Origin: Listeria seeligeri serovar 1/2b str. SLCC3954 | Lineage (GTDB): Bacteria; Bacillota; Bacilli; Lactobacillales; Listeriaceae | DNA length: 64,000 nt | Assembly (NCBI RefSeq): GCF_000027145.1 | Contig: NC_013891.1 | Location: 620,001-684,000, forward strand | Direction of reading: 5' to 3' | Shown here: positions 1 to 9,281 of the stretch, piece by piece | Layout of the letters: each line of letters begins with the position of its first letter | Position numbering within the stretch: the stretch's first letter is position 1 | Notes under the pieces: model-generated | Told to the model about the DNA's origin: nothing | The model's input: only the letters and a program-made list of their open reading frames with translations | Database searches by the model: none | Made by a program: the position numbers and the translations under genes

Positions 1-215
1 GAACTAGAAAAAGCGAAAATGACCTTATAAAGTTGGAAGATACGCTCTTAATCTCACATCAGTTACGTGCAGTTCTTCTGGAGGTGGACGGGGAGAAGGT
101 ATTGGCGATTATTTCAAATAATGATATTAGAACAGTGTCGTTAAAAGGAAATAATCAAGATGAGTCACTTTTCCGCGAATTACTTTTGAAAGAGGAGACT
201 AAGGAAAATGCGTAA
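1..215 (+). CDS. Partial flagellar-locus protein, 5' end outside window
   Basis: The reading frame is open from the left edge (first complete codon at position 3) to the TAA at 213-215, so the gene starts before the window. A TTG at 33 could be read as a start, but the frame upstream of it has no stop. The visible C-terminal part has about 70 residues, with a beta-rich middle and an acidic-basic tail. Its stop overlaps the fliP start by 8 nt, so the two are translationally coupled. In Listeria the gene before fliP is a small flagellar protein often labelled FliN-like. I see no clear SPOA signature in this piece and leave it unnamed. Confidence 0.6.
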   Translation, partial: TRKSENDLIKLEDTLLISHQLRAVLLEVDGEKVLAIISNNDIRTVSLKGNNQDESLFRELLLKEETKENA

Positions 216-975
216 AATAGCTTCTAAACGAGTTTTTCAAGTTTCTTTTGTCGTTATTTTTGTATTTTCATTGATTTTCTTTTGGCCTGGTACGAGTGTT
301 CATGCAGAAAGTTGGCTAGATTCACTTGGTGTGAACGGAACGGACGGTGTTAATTCTAGTGTGGCACTATTTGTTTTAGTGACAATTCTTTCTTTGTCTG
401 CTTCGATTGTATTAATGTTCACACATTTTACATACTGTATCATCGTTCTTGGATTAACAAGACAAGGACTAGGCGCGACGAATTTACCGCCCAACCAAGT
501 GCTTGTTGGACTCGCGTTATTTTTATCACTATTTATGATGCAGCCGCTGATTACGGCATGGTATGACGATGTGTATAAACCATCACAAACAGAAGAATGG
601 AGTGCATCGAAAGTTTGGGATGAAACAAAACCGCTCCTGACAAAGTATGTGGCTGAAAATACATATAAGCATGATATCAACATGATGTTAAAAGCAGAAG
701 GAGAAAAACCGGTAACAAAAAAAGAAGATGCACCGCTTATGGCGCTTATGCCGGCTTTTATTTTGACACAGATTACCCAAGGATTTTTAACTGGAATGTT
801 TATTTACTTGGCGTTTATATTTATAGACTTGATAGTTAGTACTTTACTAATGTATCTAGGCATGATGATGGTTCCACCGATGACGATTAGTTTACCATTT
901 AAGATTTTAGTCTTTATTTTCATTGGCGGATACGGGTTAATTACCAACATGATTTTTCAAACAATTCACTTTTAA
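208..975 (+). CDS. fliP: Flagellar export apparatus protein FliP
   Basis: FliP is an inner-membrane component of the flagellar type III export gate, forming the FliPQR pore through which rod, hook and filament subunits pass. The 255-residue product has an N-terminal signal-like segment (about residues 10-33), a membrane segment near 45-75, and the conserved C-terminal pair of membrane helices around the sequence MYLGMMMVPP. Length and hydrophobic layout are normal for the family. It overlaps the preceding gene by 8 nt and is followed 12 nt later by fliQ, so it belongs to a tight export-gate operon. No separate fliO is visible in the window. Confidence 0.97.
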   Translation: MRKIASKRVFQVSFVVIFVFSLIFFWPGTSVHAESWLDSLGVNGTDGVNSSVALFVLVTILSLSASIVLMFTHFTYCIIVLGLTRQGLGATNLPPNQVLVGLALFLSLFMMQPLITAWYDDVYKPSQTEEWSASKVWDETKPLLTKYVAENTYKHDINMMLKAEGEKPVTKKEDAPLMALMPAFILTQITQGFLTGMFIYLAFIFIDLIVSTLLMYLGMMMVPPMTISLPFKILVFIFIGGYGLITNMIFQTIHF

Positions 976-987
976 GGGAGTAGCAAA

Positions 988-1260
988 ATGAACTTAACGC
1001 CGATTACGCAAATTTTTCAAGATTTTTTCTATAGTGGGCTGGCGCTTATTTTGCCGGTGTCGCTTATTTGTATCGTAGTGGTGATTGTGGTAGCGATTTT
1101 GATGGCTATGATGCAAATTCAAGATCAATCGCTGACGTTTTTACCGAAGATTATTGCTTTTGTAGTGGCGCTTTTTATTCTTGGACCGTGGATGTTTGAA
1201 CACATGACGGATTTGTTTGTAGGAATCTTTTCCAAATTACCCCTGATGATTAGGGTGTAA
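988..1260 (+). CDS. fliQ: Flagellar export apparatus protein FliQ
   Basis: FliQ is the small two-helix subunit of the FliPQR export pore. The 90-residue product has two long hydrophobic helices (about residues 15-42 and 53-80), the family's usual size and layout. A GGGAG ribosome site lies just before the ATG. It sits between fliP and fliR with only 2 nt before fliR. Confidence 0.95.
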   Translation: MNLTPITQIFQDFFYSGLALILPVSLICIVVVIVVAILMAMMQIQDQSLTFLPKIIAFVVALFILGPWMFEHMTDLFVGIFSKLPLMIRV

Positions 1261-1262
1261 AC

Positions 1263-2024
1263 ATGGAGTTTGAATTTTTTCTTGCTGTAGTGATTGTTTT
1301 TTGCCGTATTGCTAGTTTTTTATTCTTTTTTCCGCTTTTAAAAGGGCGCCATATTCCGAACAGTGTCAAAGTGATATTTGGAATGGCGATTTCGATTCCA
1401 GTGGCAACGGTAGTCGATGTTTCTGGGATTACGACATTGCCTGATTTGCTTTTACGAGTAACGTCAGAAGTAGTGTTTGGTCTCGCACTTGCAAAATTAG
1501 TGGAAATTATTGCTGTCATTCCTAAAATGGCCGGTTTTATGATTGATTATGATTTAGGATTTTCACAAGTGAATTTAATAGATCCTTCGTACGGGACGCA
1601 AAATTCGATTACAGCAGCGATTTTAGATACGTTTTTTGTAGTTATTTTTCTATCTTTGCAGGGACTTGATTACTTGATTTTTTACTTAATGAAATCGTTT
1701 GAATTTACTGCTTCGGTTTCGATTTTATTTGAAAAAGGTTTTATTGATTTATTTCTCGGGACGCTTGGTTTTGCGCTTGCTTCGGCGGTGTCGATTGCGC
1801 TTCCGATTATGGGCAGTATTTTTATCGTCAATATTATCCTCGCTTTTATTTCCAAGAGTGCGCCGCAAATTAATATTTTTATGAATGCATTTATTATAAA
1901 AATCACCTTTGGGATTTTCATATTAGCGTGCGCGGTTCCTATCTTGAGTACAGTTTTTAAAAATTTGACAGATGAGATGATTCAGCAATATGTGTCGTTT
2001 TTTGATTATTTACTGAAAAAATAG
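1263..2024 (+). CDS. fliR: Flagellar export apparatus protein FliR
   Basis: FliR completes the FliPQR export pore in the cytoplasmic membrane. The 253-residue product is almost entirely hydrophobic, with about six membrane segments, and carries the family-like stretch around GFMIDYDLGFSQVNLIDP (residues about 88-105). The gene starts 2 nt after fliQ and is followed after 14 nt by flhB, the order seen across Firmicutes. Confidence 0.96.
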   Translation: MEFEFFLAVVIVFCRIASFLFFFPLLKGRHIPNSVKVIFGMAISIPVATVVDVSGITTLPDLLLRVTSEVVFGLALAKLVEIIAVIPKMAGFMIDYDLGFSQVNLIDPSYGTQNSITAAILDTFFVVIFLSLQGLDYLIFYLMKSFEFTASVSILFEKGFIDLFLGTLGFALASAVSIALPIMGSIFIVNIILAFISKSAPQINIFMNAFIIKITFGIFILACAVPILSTVFKNLTDEMIQQYVSFFDYLLKK

Positions 2025-2038
2025 GGAGGAAATGAAGC

Positions 2039-3085
2039 TTGGCGAAAGATAATAAAACGGAAAAAGCAACGCCGCGCCGCATTAAGAAAGCTAGAAACGA
2101 AGGTAATGTGGCGAAAAGTAAAGAACTTAATAATGCTTTTTCATTGCTGATTGTAGCAGGCCTGCTTTATTTTTTTGGTGGAATGTTTATTAAAAACACC
2201 ATTCAAGCGTTTGTTGCTCTTTTGAAACAGCCACCAAACCTTGCTAGTATCGAAAGTTATAGTTTATTTTACATAATGGAGTTTGGCAAAGTACTTCTTC
2301 CGGTGATGATAATGGTCGTGATTTTTGGCTTAATGAATTATGGGGTGCAAGTCGGGATTTTATTCTCAGCAAAGGCGGTAAAACCACAGTTTAAACGCTT
2401 AAATCCAGCTAATTATTTTAAACGGGTTTTTAGTGTTAAAGGGCTTGTGGAAGTTGTGAAGGCGCTCCTGTTGATCACGCTTCTGTCATATGTCGCGTAT
2501 ATTGGTTTCCGGGATCACCTCCAAACACTAATTAGTTACACCGGGCAAAATTGGCTTTATTCGCTCAAACAAATTTTTTCTTTATTTAAAAATGAATTCT
2601 TAGCATTATTTTTAGTTATTGCAGTAATTGGCTTGCTCGATTTTTTTTACCAGCGATACGATTATAAGAAAGGACTACGGATGTCAAAGCAAGAAATTAA
2701 AGACGAAATGAAAGATTCTGAGGGACGCCCGGAAGTGAAACAGCGCCAAAGAAGTATTGCTAGAGGACTTTTGCAAGGTTCGATTACGAAGAAAATGGCG
2801 GATGCGACGTTTGTTGTTAATAATCCAACACATATATCTGTTGTAATGCGTTATGACAAAGCGAAAGATCATGCACCAAAACTTCTTGCAAAAGGCGAAG
2901 ATGAGTTAGCGCTTTTTATTCGCCAAGTAGCAGAAACAGACGGAGTACCAATGATTACGAATAGACAGCTGGCTCGGAGTATTTATTACACGACGAATCC
3001 AGATGAATACATACAAGAAGATTTATATAAAGATGTGATTGAAGTAATGAAAGAATTGATGGACGCAGACAAAATCCAGTTCTAA
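2039..3085 (+). CDS. flhB: Flagellar export switch protein FlhB
   Basis: FlhB is the membrane protein that switches export specificity from rod/hook to filament substrates after self-cleavage. The 348-residue product has four membrane helices and a cytoplasmic C-terminal domain holding the autocleavage motif NPTH at residues 262-265. The start is a TTG with a strong AGGAGG site about 8 nt upstream; no ATG fits as well. The FliK-like protein encoded at 17800 would be its hook-length partner. Confidence 0.97.
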   Translation: MAKDNKTEKATPRRIKKARNEGNVAKSKELNNAFSLLIVAGLLYFFGGMFIKNTIQAFVALLKQPPNLASIESYSLFYIMEFGKVLLPVMIMVVIFGLMNYGVQVGILFSAKAVKPQFKRLNPANYFKRVFSVKGLVEVVKALLLITLLSYVAYIGFRDHLQTLISYTGQNWLYSLKQIFSLFKNEFLALFLVIAVIGLLDFFYQRYDYKKGLRMSKQEIKDEMKDSEGRPEVKQRQRSIARGLLQGSITKKMADATFVVNNPTHISVVMRYDKAKDHAPKLLAKGEDELALFIRQVAETDGVPMITNRQLARSIYYTTNPDEYIQEDLYKDVIEVMKELMDADKIQF

Positions 3086-3131
3086 CAACATATGAGCGAC
3101 CTTTCTAAAATTAGAAAAGGCGGGTTTCAAA

Positions 3132-5207
3132 ATGGGGAGTTTAGGGGCTATAAAAAAATATTTTGCTATCTTGATTGCAGTTTCATTTGTCATTGCGCTG
3201 ATTGTGCCGCTACCTCCATTTGTGTTGGATTTAGTGTTGGTAACGATACTAGCATTTTCAGTGTTAGTATACATGCGTGCGACGTCCATTAAAGATTGGA
3301 ATGAATTAAAGTCTTTTCCATCTTTGCTACTGTTAATGGGGATATTTCGGGTTTCAATTAATATTTCAACAACACGGGCGATTTTAACTACAGGAGACCC
3401 GGGACAAGTAATTAAGCAATTCGGGAACTTTGTTATTGGTAGTAATTTTGTTGTCGGTATTGTTATTTTTATCATTTTAATTGTCTTTCAGTTTATTGTT
3501 GCAAATGGTTCCTCGCGAACGGCGGAAGTAGCTGCGAGGTTTACGTTAGATGCGCTACCTGGGAAACAGATGGCGATTGACGCGGACTTGAATCAGCGGT
3601 TGATTACCGAACCAGAAGCAAAAGAAAAACGGGCTTACTTGAATATGGAGACGGAATTTTACGGCGCGATGGACGGGGCTGGGAAATTTGTTAAGGGTGA
3701 TGTCCTCTTTACGGTTCTGTTGGCAGTCGTTAATATCGTTTTTGGATTAATTGTCGGAATGGTCCAAGGTGGTCTTTCGTTTGGGGAGGCGGCGGTTAAG
3801 TATACCGAGCTTACAATTGGTGACGGGATTGTTAGTCAGATTGGCTCGCTACTCATGGCGATGTCAGCTGGTGTCATCGTTACCCGGGTATTTGATGGCT
3901 CTGATGATAACGTTGCGGTTGGTATTTTTAAAGAACTGATGCAAAATTCTGTTGTGGTCTATACGTTAGCTGGGATGTTTATCTTAATGGGTGTGTTTAG
4001 TCCATTGCCAGCGATTCCTTTTGTTGGGATTGGCGTAGTGCTTGGGATTATTGGTTACCGAACACAATTTAATATTAAGAAAAAGGAACAGCTAGAGATA
4101 GCGAAAGAAATGGAACTAATTCAGTCGGAAAATAATTCAGCAGAGGCAGAACATAACCAAGCATTTGGAGCAGCACGCGAGAAATTTCCAGTTGTTGTGG
4201 AGTTAGGTCTTAATATTGCGGCATTAGTCAAACAAAAAATGAACGGCGAAACTGCCAAAGACAAAGTGGTGTTAATGCGTAAATCAATCCTACAAGATTT
4301 AGGGATTGGCGTTCCGGGGATTAACTTCAAAGATAACACTAGCTTTCAACCACGTGGCAAATATGAAATTAAAGTTAAAGGAGTCGCTGTTGCAAGTGGC
4401 GTTTTGAAAGCTGGACATTTACTAGCGCTTAAAACACCGGGAGTGATGATTGACCTTGATGCTGAACCAACCAAGGACCCGATTTTTGGGGAAGATGGTT
4501 ACTGGATTTTGCCAGGCGAGTTAGAAGATGCTCAAATGAAAAATTATCAAGTGCTTGAACCATTGAGTATTTTAATCACCCATTTGGATGTTGTTTTACG
4601 GAAAAACTTACATGAACTTTTGATGCGACAACAAATTAAAGACTTAATTGATAGCTTGGCAGACGAAAATCAAATTTTAATTGATGAAATTAAGAAAAAA
4701 GAAATAGATTACTCACTGATTCAAGGTGTTTTAAGGCAATTGCTCAAAGAAGGGATTTCGGTTCGCGACTTACCAACGATTGTCGAAGGTATTATTGATG
4801 GGCAAACAATTTATCCGAATGATCTGGACGGAATTACTGCGTTTGTTAGAGAACGAATTTCGAAAGTTATCTGTGAGCAGGCGAAAAATCAAGATGGAAA
4901 AATATATGCTTTGCTATTACAAGATTCTATCGAAATGGATACCGAAATTGTTAACACGCCGTACTATGGATATGCACTGAATTGGGCGCTGGATAAGGAA
5001 TTACCGATTATTCAAAAGGTGCGAGATACAGTGAATAAAGCACAACTGACAGGGCGCGAACCAGTCATTTTAACTAGACGGAAAGATTTCCGTTTTGGCT
5101 TTGTACGTGTTTTAGAACGGTACCAATTAGACGTGCCGGTTTTATCTATTAGTGAACTCTCGCCAGAAACAGAAGTGGAACAAATTGCGCTTATTGAGCC
5201 AACTTGA
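3132..5207 (+). CDS. flhA: Flagellar export gate protein FlhA
   Basis: FlhA is the large export-gate subunit; its cytoplasmic domain forms a nonameric ring that docks chaperone-substrate complexes. The 691-residue product has an N-terminal membrane half (about eight helices, residues 10-320) and a C-terminal cytoplasmic half, matching the family length. The conserved FHIPEP-type loop falls around residues 140-170. An AAAGGCGGG stretch serves as the ribosome site. It is followed by flhF after 21 nt. Confidence 0.97.
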   Translation: MGSLGAIKKYFAILIAVSFVIALIVPLPPFVLDLVLVTILAFSVLVYMRATSIKDWNELKSFPSLLLLMGIFRVSINISTTRAILTTGDPGQVIKQFGNFVIGSNFVVGIVIFIILIVFQFIVANGSSRTAEVAARFTLDALPGKQMAIDADLNQRLITEPEAKEKRAYLNMETEFYGAMDGAGKFVKGDVLFTVLLAVVNIVFGLIVGMVQGGLSFGEAAVKYTELTIGDGIVSQIGSLLMAMSAGVIVTRVFDGSDDNVAVGIFKELMQNSVVVYTLAGMFILMGVFSPLPAIPFVGIGVVLGIIGYRTQFNIKKKEQLEIAKEMELIQSENNSAEAEHNQAFGAAREKFPVVVELGLNIAALVKQKMNGETAKDKVVLMRKSILQDLGIGVPGINFKDNTSFQPRGKYEIKVKGVAVASGVLKAGHLLALKTPGVMIDLDAEPTKDPIFGEDGYWILPGELEDAQMKNYQVLEPLSILITHLDVVLRKNLHELLMRQQIKDLIDSLADENQILIDEIKKKEIDYSLIQGVLRQLLKEGISVRDLPTIVEGIIDGQTIYPNDLDGITAFVRERISKVICEQAKNQDGKIYALLLQDSIEMDTEIVNTPYYGYALNWALDKELPIIQKVRDTVNKAQLTGREPVILTRRKDFRFGFVRVLERYQLDVPVLSISELSPETEVEQIALIEPT

Positions 5208-5228
5208 TGAAGGAGGTAATCCGTAGAA

Positions 5229-6452
5229 ATGGGAAAACATTTAGTCGAAAAGATGGAAATTTTTAAAGCGAATTCTAAGCGGGAAATTCATAAAAAGATT
5301 CGCTTAGTAACGAATGAACCTTATAGAATTACGGATGAACGTGTCACAAAAACAGGCATTTTTAAGAAGCAATATGAAGTGACAGCGGTCATTATGAGTG
5401 AAGTAGCAATCGCGGATGGACGTATGGATTTTCAAGAAACATTTGCAAAATCAGTAGTGAAAAATCGTCCGAAAACAGATGATTTACTCAAAAAGGAAAA
5501 ATTATTAGAAATGCTGGCTTCAGGAGCAGAACTTGCGACTTCAACGCCGCTTTTGGAAGAACGAAAAACACAGGAAGAAGAACTTTCAGCAATGCGACAA
5601 GAATTAGCAGCGTTAAACCGCGAGCTGGCTGTGAAGATGCGCGAAGAACGTGAACAAAATAGTGATTTCGTGAAATTTTTAAAGAGTCGGGGCATAAGCG
5701 ATACGTATGTTGCAGATTTTATGCAAGCGGGAAGAAAGCAGTTCAAACAAGTGGAATCGGCGCATTTGGATGATATTACGGATTGGTTTGTACCGTATTT
5801 ATCGGGCAAATTGGCGCTTGAAGACATGTTTGATTTAAGCAACCACCGGATTATTTCTTTAATTGGGCAAACTGGGGTTGGGAAAACAACTACACTCGTG
5901 AAACTAGGTTGGCAACTTTTGAAACAAAATCGGACAGTTGGTTTTATTACTACAGATACTTTCAGATCAGGGGCGGTAGAGCAGTTCCAAGGTTACGCGG
6001 ATAAACTTGATGTGGAACTCATTGTTGCGACAAGCCCAGCCGAACTAGAAGAAGCAGTACAATACATGACGTATGTAAGTGGTGTAGATCATATTTTGAT
6101 TGACACTGTGGGGAGAAATTATTTAGCAGAGGAATCGGTAAATGAAATCGCAGCCTATACAAATGTGGTTCATCCCGACTTAACTTGCTTTACTTTTTCA
6201 TCGGGTATGAAAAGTGCCGATGTGATGTCGATTTTACCGAAGTTAGCGGAAATTCCGATTGATGGTTTTATTATTACCAAAATGGATGAAACGACAAGAA
6301 TTGGTGATTTATACACGGTGATGCAGGAAACGAATTTACCGGTGTTATATATGACAGATGGGCAAAACATTACGGAGAACATTTTTAGACCAAAAAGTCG
6401 TTGGTTAGCGGAGCGGTTTGTTGGCGCAGATAGGAGGCAGGTGTTGGAATGA
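5229..6452 (+). CDS. flhF: SRP-type GTPase FlhF
   Basis: FlhF is a signal-recognition-particle-family GTPase that influences the position and number of flagella at the membrane. The 407-residue product has an N-terminal basic and charged B domain (to about 190), then the NG domain with P-loop GQTGVGKT at residues 213-220, DTFRSGA, and a DTVGR switch motif. Its usual regulator FlhG (a MinD-like ATPase normally encoded next door) is absent here: the next gene, overlapping by 4 nt, is flgG. Confidence 0.96.
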   Translation: MGKHLVEKMEIFKANSKREIHKKIRLVTNEPYRITDERVTKTGIFKKQYEVTAVIMSEVAIADGRMDFQETFAKSVVKNRPKTDDLLKKEKLLEMLASGAELATSTPLLEERKTQEEELSAMRQELAALNRELAVKMREEREQNSDFVKFLKSRGISDTYVADFMQAGRKQFKQVESAHLDDITDWFVPYLSGKLALEDMFDLSNHRIISLIGQTGVGKTTTLVKLGWQLLKQNRTVGFITTDTFRSGAVEQFQGYADKLDVELIVATSPAELEEAVQYMTYVSGVDHILIDTVGRNYLAEESVNEIAAYTNVVHPDLTCFTFSSGMKSADVMSILPKLAEIPIDGFIITKMDETTRIGDLYTVMQETNLPVLYMTDGQNITENIFRPKSRWLAERFVGADRRQVLE

Positions 6453-7228
6453 AAGGTTTATACATTGGTGCAGCTGGGATGATGAACTATATGCAACATA
6501 TTCAAGTCCATTCAAATAATGTGGCAAATGCACAAACGCCTGGTTTTAAATTCGACCAGTTAACAAGTGAAGTTATTTCAAAAAACAAGGTCAATTATCA
6601 AAACAACCCAGTCGCTAAGCAAGTAGGAACGATTGATTACGGGGTTCGCCCTGCCGCAACACATATCAATTTAACAGCTGGGTCAAGCTACATTACTAAT
6701 CGAGATCGAGATTTCTTCATGCAAGACGCAAACCCAGAACAAGGTAGTAATTTTTTCATCACTGCGAAAAATGGCGAGATTTCACTTTCTAGAGGTGGAC
6801 AGTTCCACTCAGATCAATTCGGCTTTTTGCGAACAGCTGATGGAGCTAACCTTTTAAGTGCAACAGGAGAGGCGGTTCAAGTTGGTGTGAAAACATCTAT
6901 CCGAGCTGAAGCGAATGGAGCTTTATACAATGCTGAAACAAATGCCTATCTCGGTCGCTTAGGAACAAGATTTGTATCCGCTGACCAAGTAGATAATTTG
7001 GCAAAAGATGGAGAAGGACGACTGCATGTAAACGGAACAAACACAATGAACTTACCAGCTGGACAAGGGATTATCCAAAACGGTGTACTCGAAACGTCTA
7101 ATGTCGATTTAGGTGTCGAAATGGTGCAACTGATGGATAACCAGCGAATGGTGCAAGCTTCGAAAAATATTGTGAATATGTTTGATAAGGTTTACGACAA
7201 AGAATCGAGCGGATTAATTCGCCAGTAA
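6449..7228 (+). CDS. flgG: Flagellar rod/hook basal-body protein FlgG
   Basis: This is a flagellar rod protein of the FlgE/F/G family, 259 residues. It has the N-terminal D0 motif (GLYIGAAGMMNYMQHIQVHSNN) and the C-terminal SNVDLGVEMVQLMDNQRMVQ motif typical of rod proteins. It is the only FlgG/FlgF-type gene in the window, so it may serve as the main distal rod protein. It overlaps flhF by 4 nt (ATGA) and is separated from the hook cluster (flgD-flgE, about 19 kb) by the chemotaxis and motor genes. Confidence 0.92.
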   Translation: MKGLYIGAAGMMNYMQHIQVHSNNVANAQTPGFKFDQLTSEVISKNKVNYQNNPVAKQVGTIDYGVRPAATHINLTAGSSYITNRDRDFFMQDANPEQGSNFFITAKNGEISLSRGGQFHSDQFGFLRTADGANLLSATGEAVQVGVKTSIRAEANGALYNAETNAYLGRLGTRFVSADQVDNLAKDGEGRLHVNGTNTMNLPAGQGIIQNGVLETSNVDLGVEMVQLMDNQRMVQASKNIVNMFDKVYDKESSGLIRQ

Positions 7229-7255
7229 CGGCCTAGCTAAGGGGGAGGAAAAAGA

Positions 7256-8044
7256 ATGATTCCAGATTTGGAAAAGGATTATCTTTACTTTACTCGTGTC
7301 GTCAAAAGGGATTTAGGTTTAGATCTTACGCTTTATAAAGAAACACAAATGAAACGGCGGATTCTGTCATTTATTGTAAAAAAGAAATATGTTACTTTTG
7401 GGGAATTTTTTAAGCATTTGAAAAAAGACACACTACTTTTAGATGAGTTTATTAGCTTGATAACGATTAATGTTTCGTCGTTTTTCCGGAACCGCAATCG
7501 TTGGGATGCATTAGAAAAGTCAGTGATTCCGCAGTTACTTGAAAATAGTCGCGGGAAACTTCGGGTTTGGAGTGCAGCTTGTTCGTCGGGCGAGGAGCCT
7601 TATTCCTTAGCTATGATGTTAGAGCGATCGGTTGGGGCGAGGAATTATGATATTTTAGCAACGGACCTTGAACCAGCGATTTTAAAACGAGCGGTGATTG
7701 GTGAATATCAAAGTCGCCAAATGGAAGAATTAAACGAACAAGAACGACAGAATGCGTTTATCCAAAACGATGATACATACCAAATTTCACCAAAATATCG
7801 CAGGTCGATTCGGTTCAGACGTCATGATTTATTAACGGATTACTATGAAAAAGGCTTTGATTTGATTGTCTGTCGGAATGTACTAATTTACTTTACGGCA
7901 GAGGGGAAGCATCAAGCGTATCAGAAATTTGCAGATTCATTGAGGCGTGGTGGCGTGTTATTCATTGGCGGTTCAGAGCAAATTCTTAATCCAGCTGAAT
8001 ATGGGCTGGCAACGTTAAATAACTTTTTTTACATAAAAACATAG
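7256..8044 (+). CDS. cheR: Chemoreceptor methyltransferase CheR
   Basis: CheR methylates glutamate residues of chemoreceptors with S-adenosylmethionine. The 262-residue product has the N-terminal helical domain, then the methyltransferase core with WSAACSSGEEPYSLAM (SAM-binding, residues about 104-119) and FDLIVCRNVLIYF (about 201-213). A GGGGGAGG ribosome site precedes the ATG. A matching CheB demethylase is not seen in this window. Confidence 0.97.
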   Translation: MIPDLEKDYLYFTRVVKRDLGLDLTLYKETQMKRRILSFIVKKKYVTFGEFFKHLKKDTLLLDEFISLITINVSSFFRNRNRWDALEKSVIPQLLENSRGKLRVWSAACSSGEEPYSLAMMLERSVGARNYDILATDLEPAILKRAVIGEYQSRQMEELNEQERQNAFIQNDDTYQISPKYRRSIRFRRHDLLTDYYEKGFDLIVCRNVLIYFTAEGKHQAYQKFADSLRRGGVLFIGGSEQILNPAEYGLATLNNFFYIKT

Positions 8045-8067
8045 CAAAAAGAAATGGAGTTGGTTAG

Positions 8068-8403
8068 ATGGGACGAATGGAAAATATTAAAAATTTAGCG
8101 TTTTTCGAGGATAAGCCTGGACTTGCCGAGCAAATTTTGGCACTTGAAAAGCAAGAACAAATTTTCTTACCAAATGAATTTGAGATTAGACAAACAGTCG
8201 CTTATCAAATCGGCGAAAAAGAAGTCATCTTAGGTCGATTAGAATCATTTTATTTCCTGGCTTTAAAAGGTGTGGAAGAAAGTGTTTACCGGTCGCAGGC
8301 ATTTGCCAGTGAAGCAGATGCAAAAGCGTTTTTCGTTCATTTGCCAGAAATGGAAAATGAACTAGTTGCTTTTTGGTTAAATGAAGTAGAATTAGTTCGC
8401 TGA
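8068..8403 (+). CDS. Conserved hypothetical protein between cheR and motA
   Basis: I do not recognise this 111-residue acidic protein. It is predicted soluble, with no signal peptide or membrane segment. A second in-frame ATG at 8077 is possible, but the ribosome site (GGAG, about 9 nt upstream) fits 8068. It lies 23 nt after cheR and 26 nt before motA, so it is co-transcribed with motility genes and probably has a flagellar or chemotaxis role. No motif identifies the function. Confidence 0.8.
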   Translation: MGRMENIKNLAFFEDKPGLAEQILALEKQEQIFLPNEFEIRQTVAYQIGEKEVILGRLESFYFLALKGVEESVYRSQAFASEADAKAFFVHLPEMENELVAFWLNEVELVR

Positions 8404-8429
8404 AAAAAGTAGGTGGGAGATGAGGTAAC

Positions 8430-9281
8430 GTGGAAATAACAACAATTGTTGGACTTGTTTTAGCAGTAATTGTCATCGCAGGTTCATTTATGATTCAAAA
8501 TATATCACTTGCAATGCTGTTTAGCGCAGAAGCTTTAATTGTTATTATACTTGGAACGATTACAGCGGTAATGATGGCGCACCCATGGAGTGATGTAAAA
8601 GTTGTACCAAAACTTTTTAAAATTCTATTCACGAAAGAACGAGGCCCAGACAAAGTAGACGTATTAATTCAGTACAAAGAATATGCTGATGAAATAAGAC
8701 GTAGCGGTGTGTTAGCTCTGGAAGACTCTGTTGATGAAATTGAAGATCCTTTTATGAAACGAGGTATGCGTTTAGTGGTTGATGGTCAATCTTCCCCAGA
8801 GTTTTTAAGAGATGTCCTTGAAGAAGAAGTTTCTAGCATGGAAGAGCGTCACGCAGCATACGCCAAGATTTTTGCATCTGCCGGAGCCTATGCGCCGACG
8901 CTCGGGGTACTAGGTGCTGCGATGGGGCTAATTCACGCCATGGGAGAAATGTCGAATCCAGACAAATTAAGCGAAGCGATTGCCGCCGCATTTATTTGTA
9001 CTATTTTCGGGATTTTCACCGGTTACGTACTTTGGACACCGTTTGCTAACAAACTAAAAGTAAAATCGCAAAAAGAAGTGCATTTGCGCTATATGATGAT
9101 TGAGGGAGTCGTTGCGCTTCAAGAAAGAAATGCACCACGTGTTGTTGAAGAACGTTTATTATCTTTTTTAAGTCCAAAAGAGAAAGATGTGCTGCGAAAT
9201 GGAAAAGGGAAGAAAACGAGAGAAGTGGAGGAATTTGAGCGTGGCCAAGCGTCGCAAGAAACCGCAGGAGGAACACGTTGA
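8430..9281 (+). CDS. motA: Flagellar stator protein MotA
   Basis: MotA is the membrane stator subunit that couples ion flow to rotor torque with MotB. The 283-residue product has four membrane segments (two near residues 2-50, two near 145-205) with a large cytoplasmic loop containing the conserved RRSGVLALE region. The start is GTG, with GGTGGGAGATGAGG upstream. Its 3' end overlaps motB, a common arrangement for stator pairs. Confidence 0.96.
   Translation: MEITTIVGLVLAVIVIAGSFMIQNISLAMLFSAEALIVIILGTITAVMMAHPWSDVKVVPKLFKILFTKERGPDKVDVLIQYKEYADEIRRSGVLALEDSVDEIEDPFMKRGMRLVVDGQSSPEFLRDVLEEEVSSMEERHAAYAKIFASAGAYAPTLGVLGAAMGLIHAMGEMSNPDKLSEAIAAAFICTIFGIFTGYVLWTPFANKLKVKSQKEVHLRYMMIEGVVALQERNAPRVVEERLLSFLSPKEKDVLRNGKGKKTREVEEFERGQASQETAGGTR

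Noticed and set aside
3092-3292. Small frame overlapping the start of flhA
   Set aside because: Out-of-frame shadow of flhA with no conserved content.
9187-9240. ATG at 9187 as motB start
   Set aside because: It would add 18 residues deep inside motA and lacks a ribosome site; GTG 9241 has GGAGG at proper spacing.
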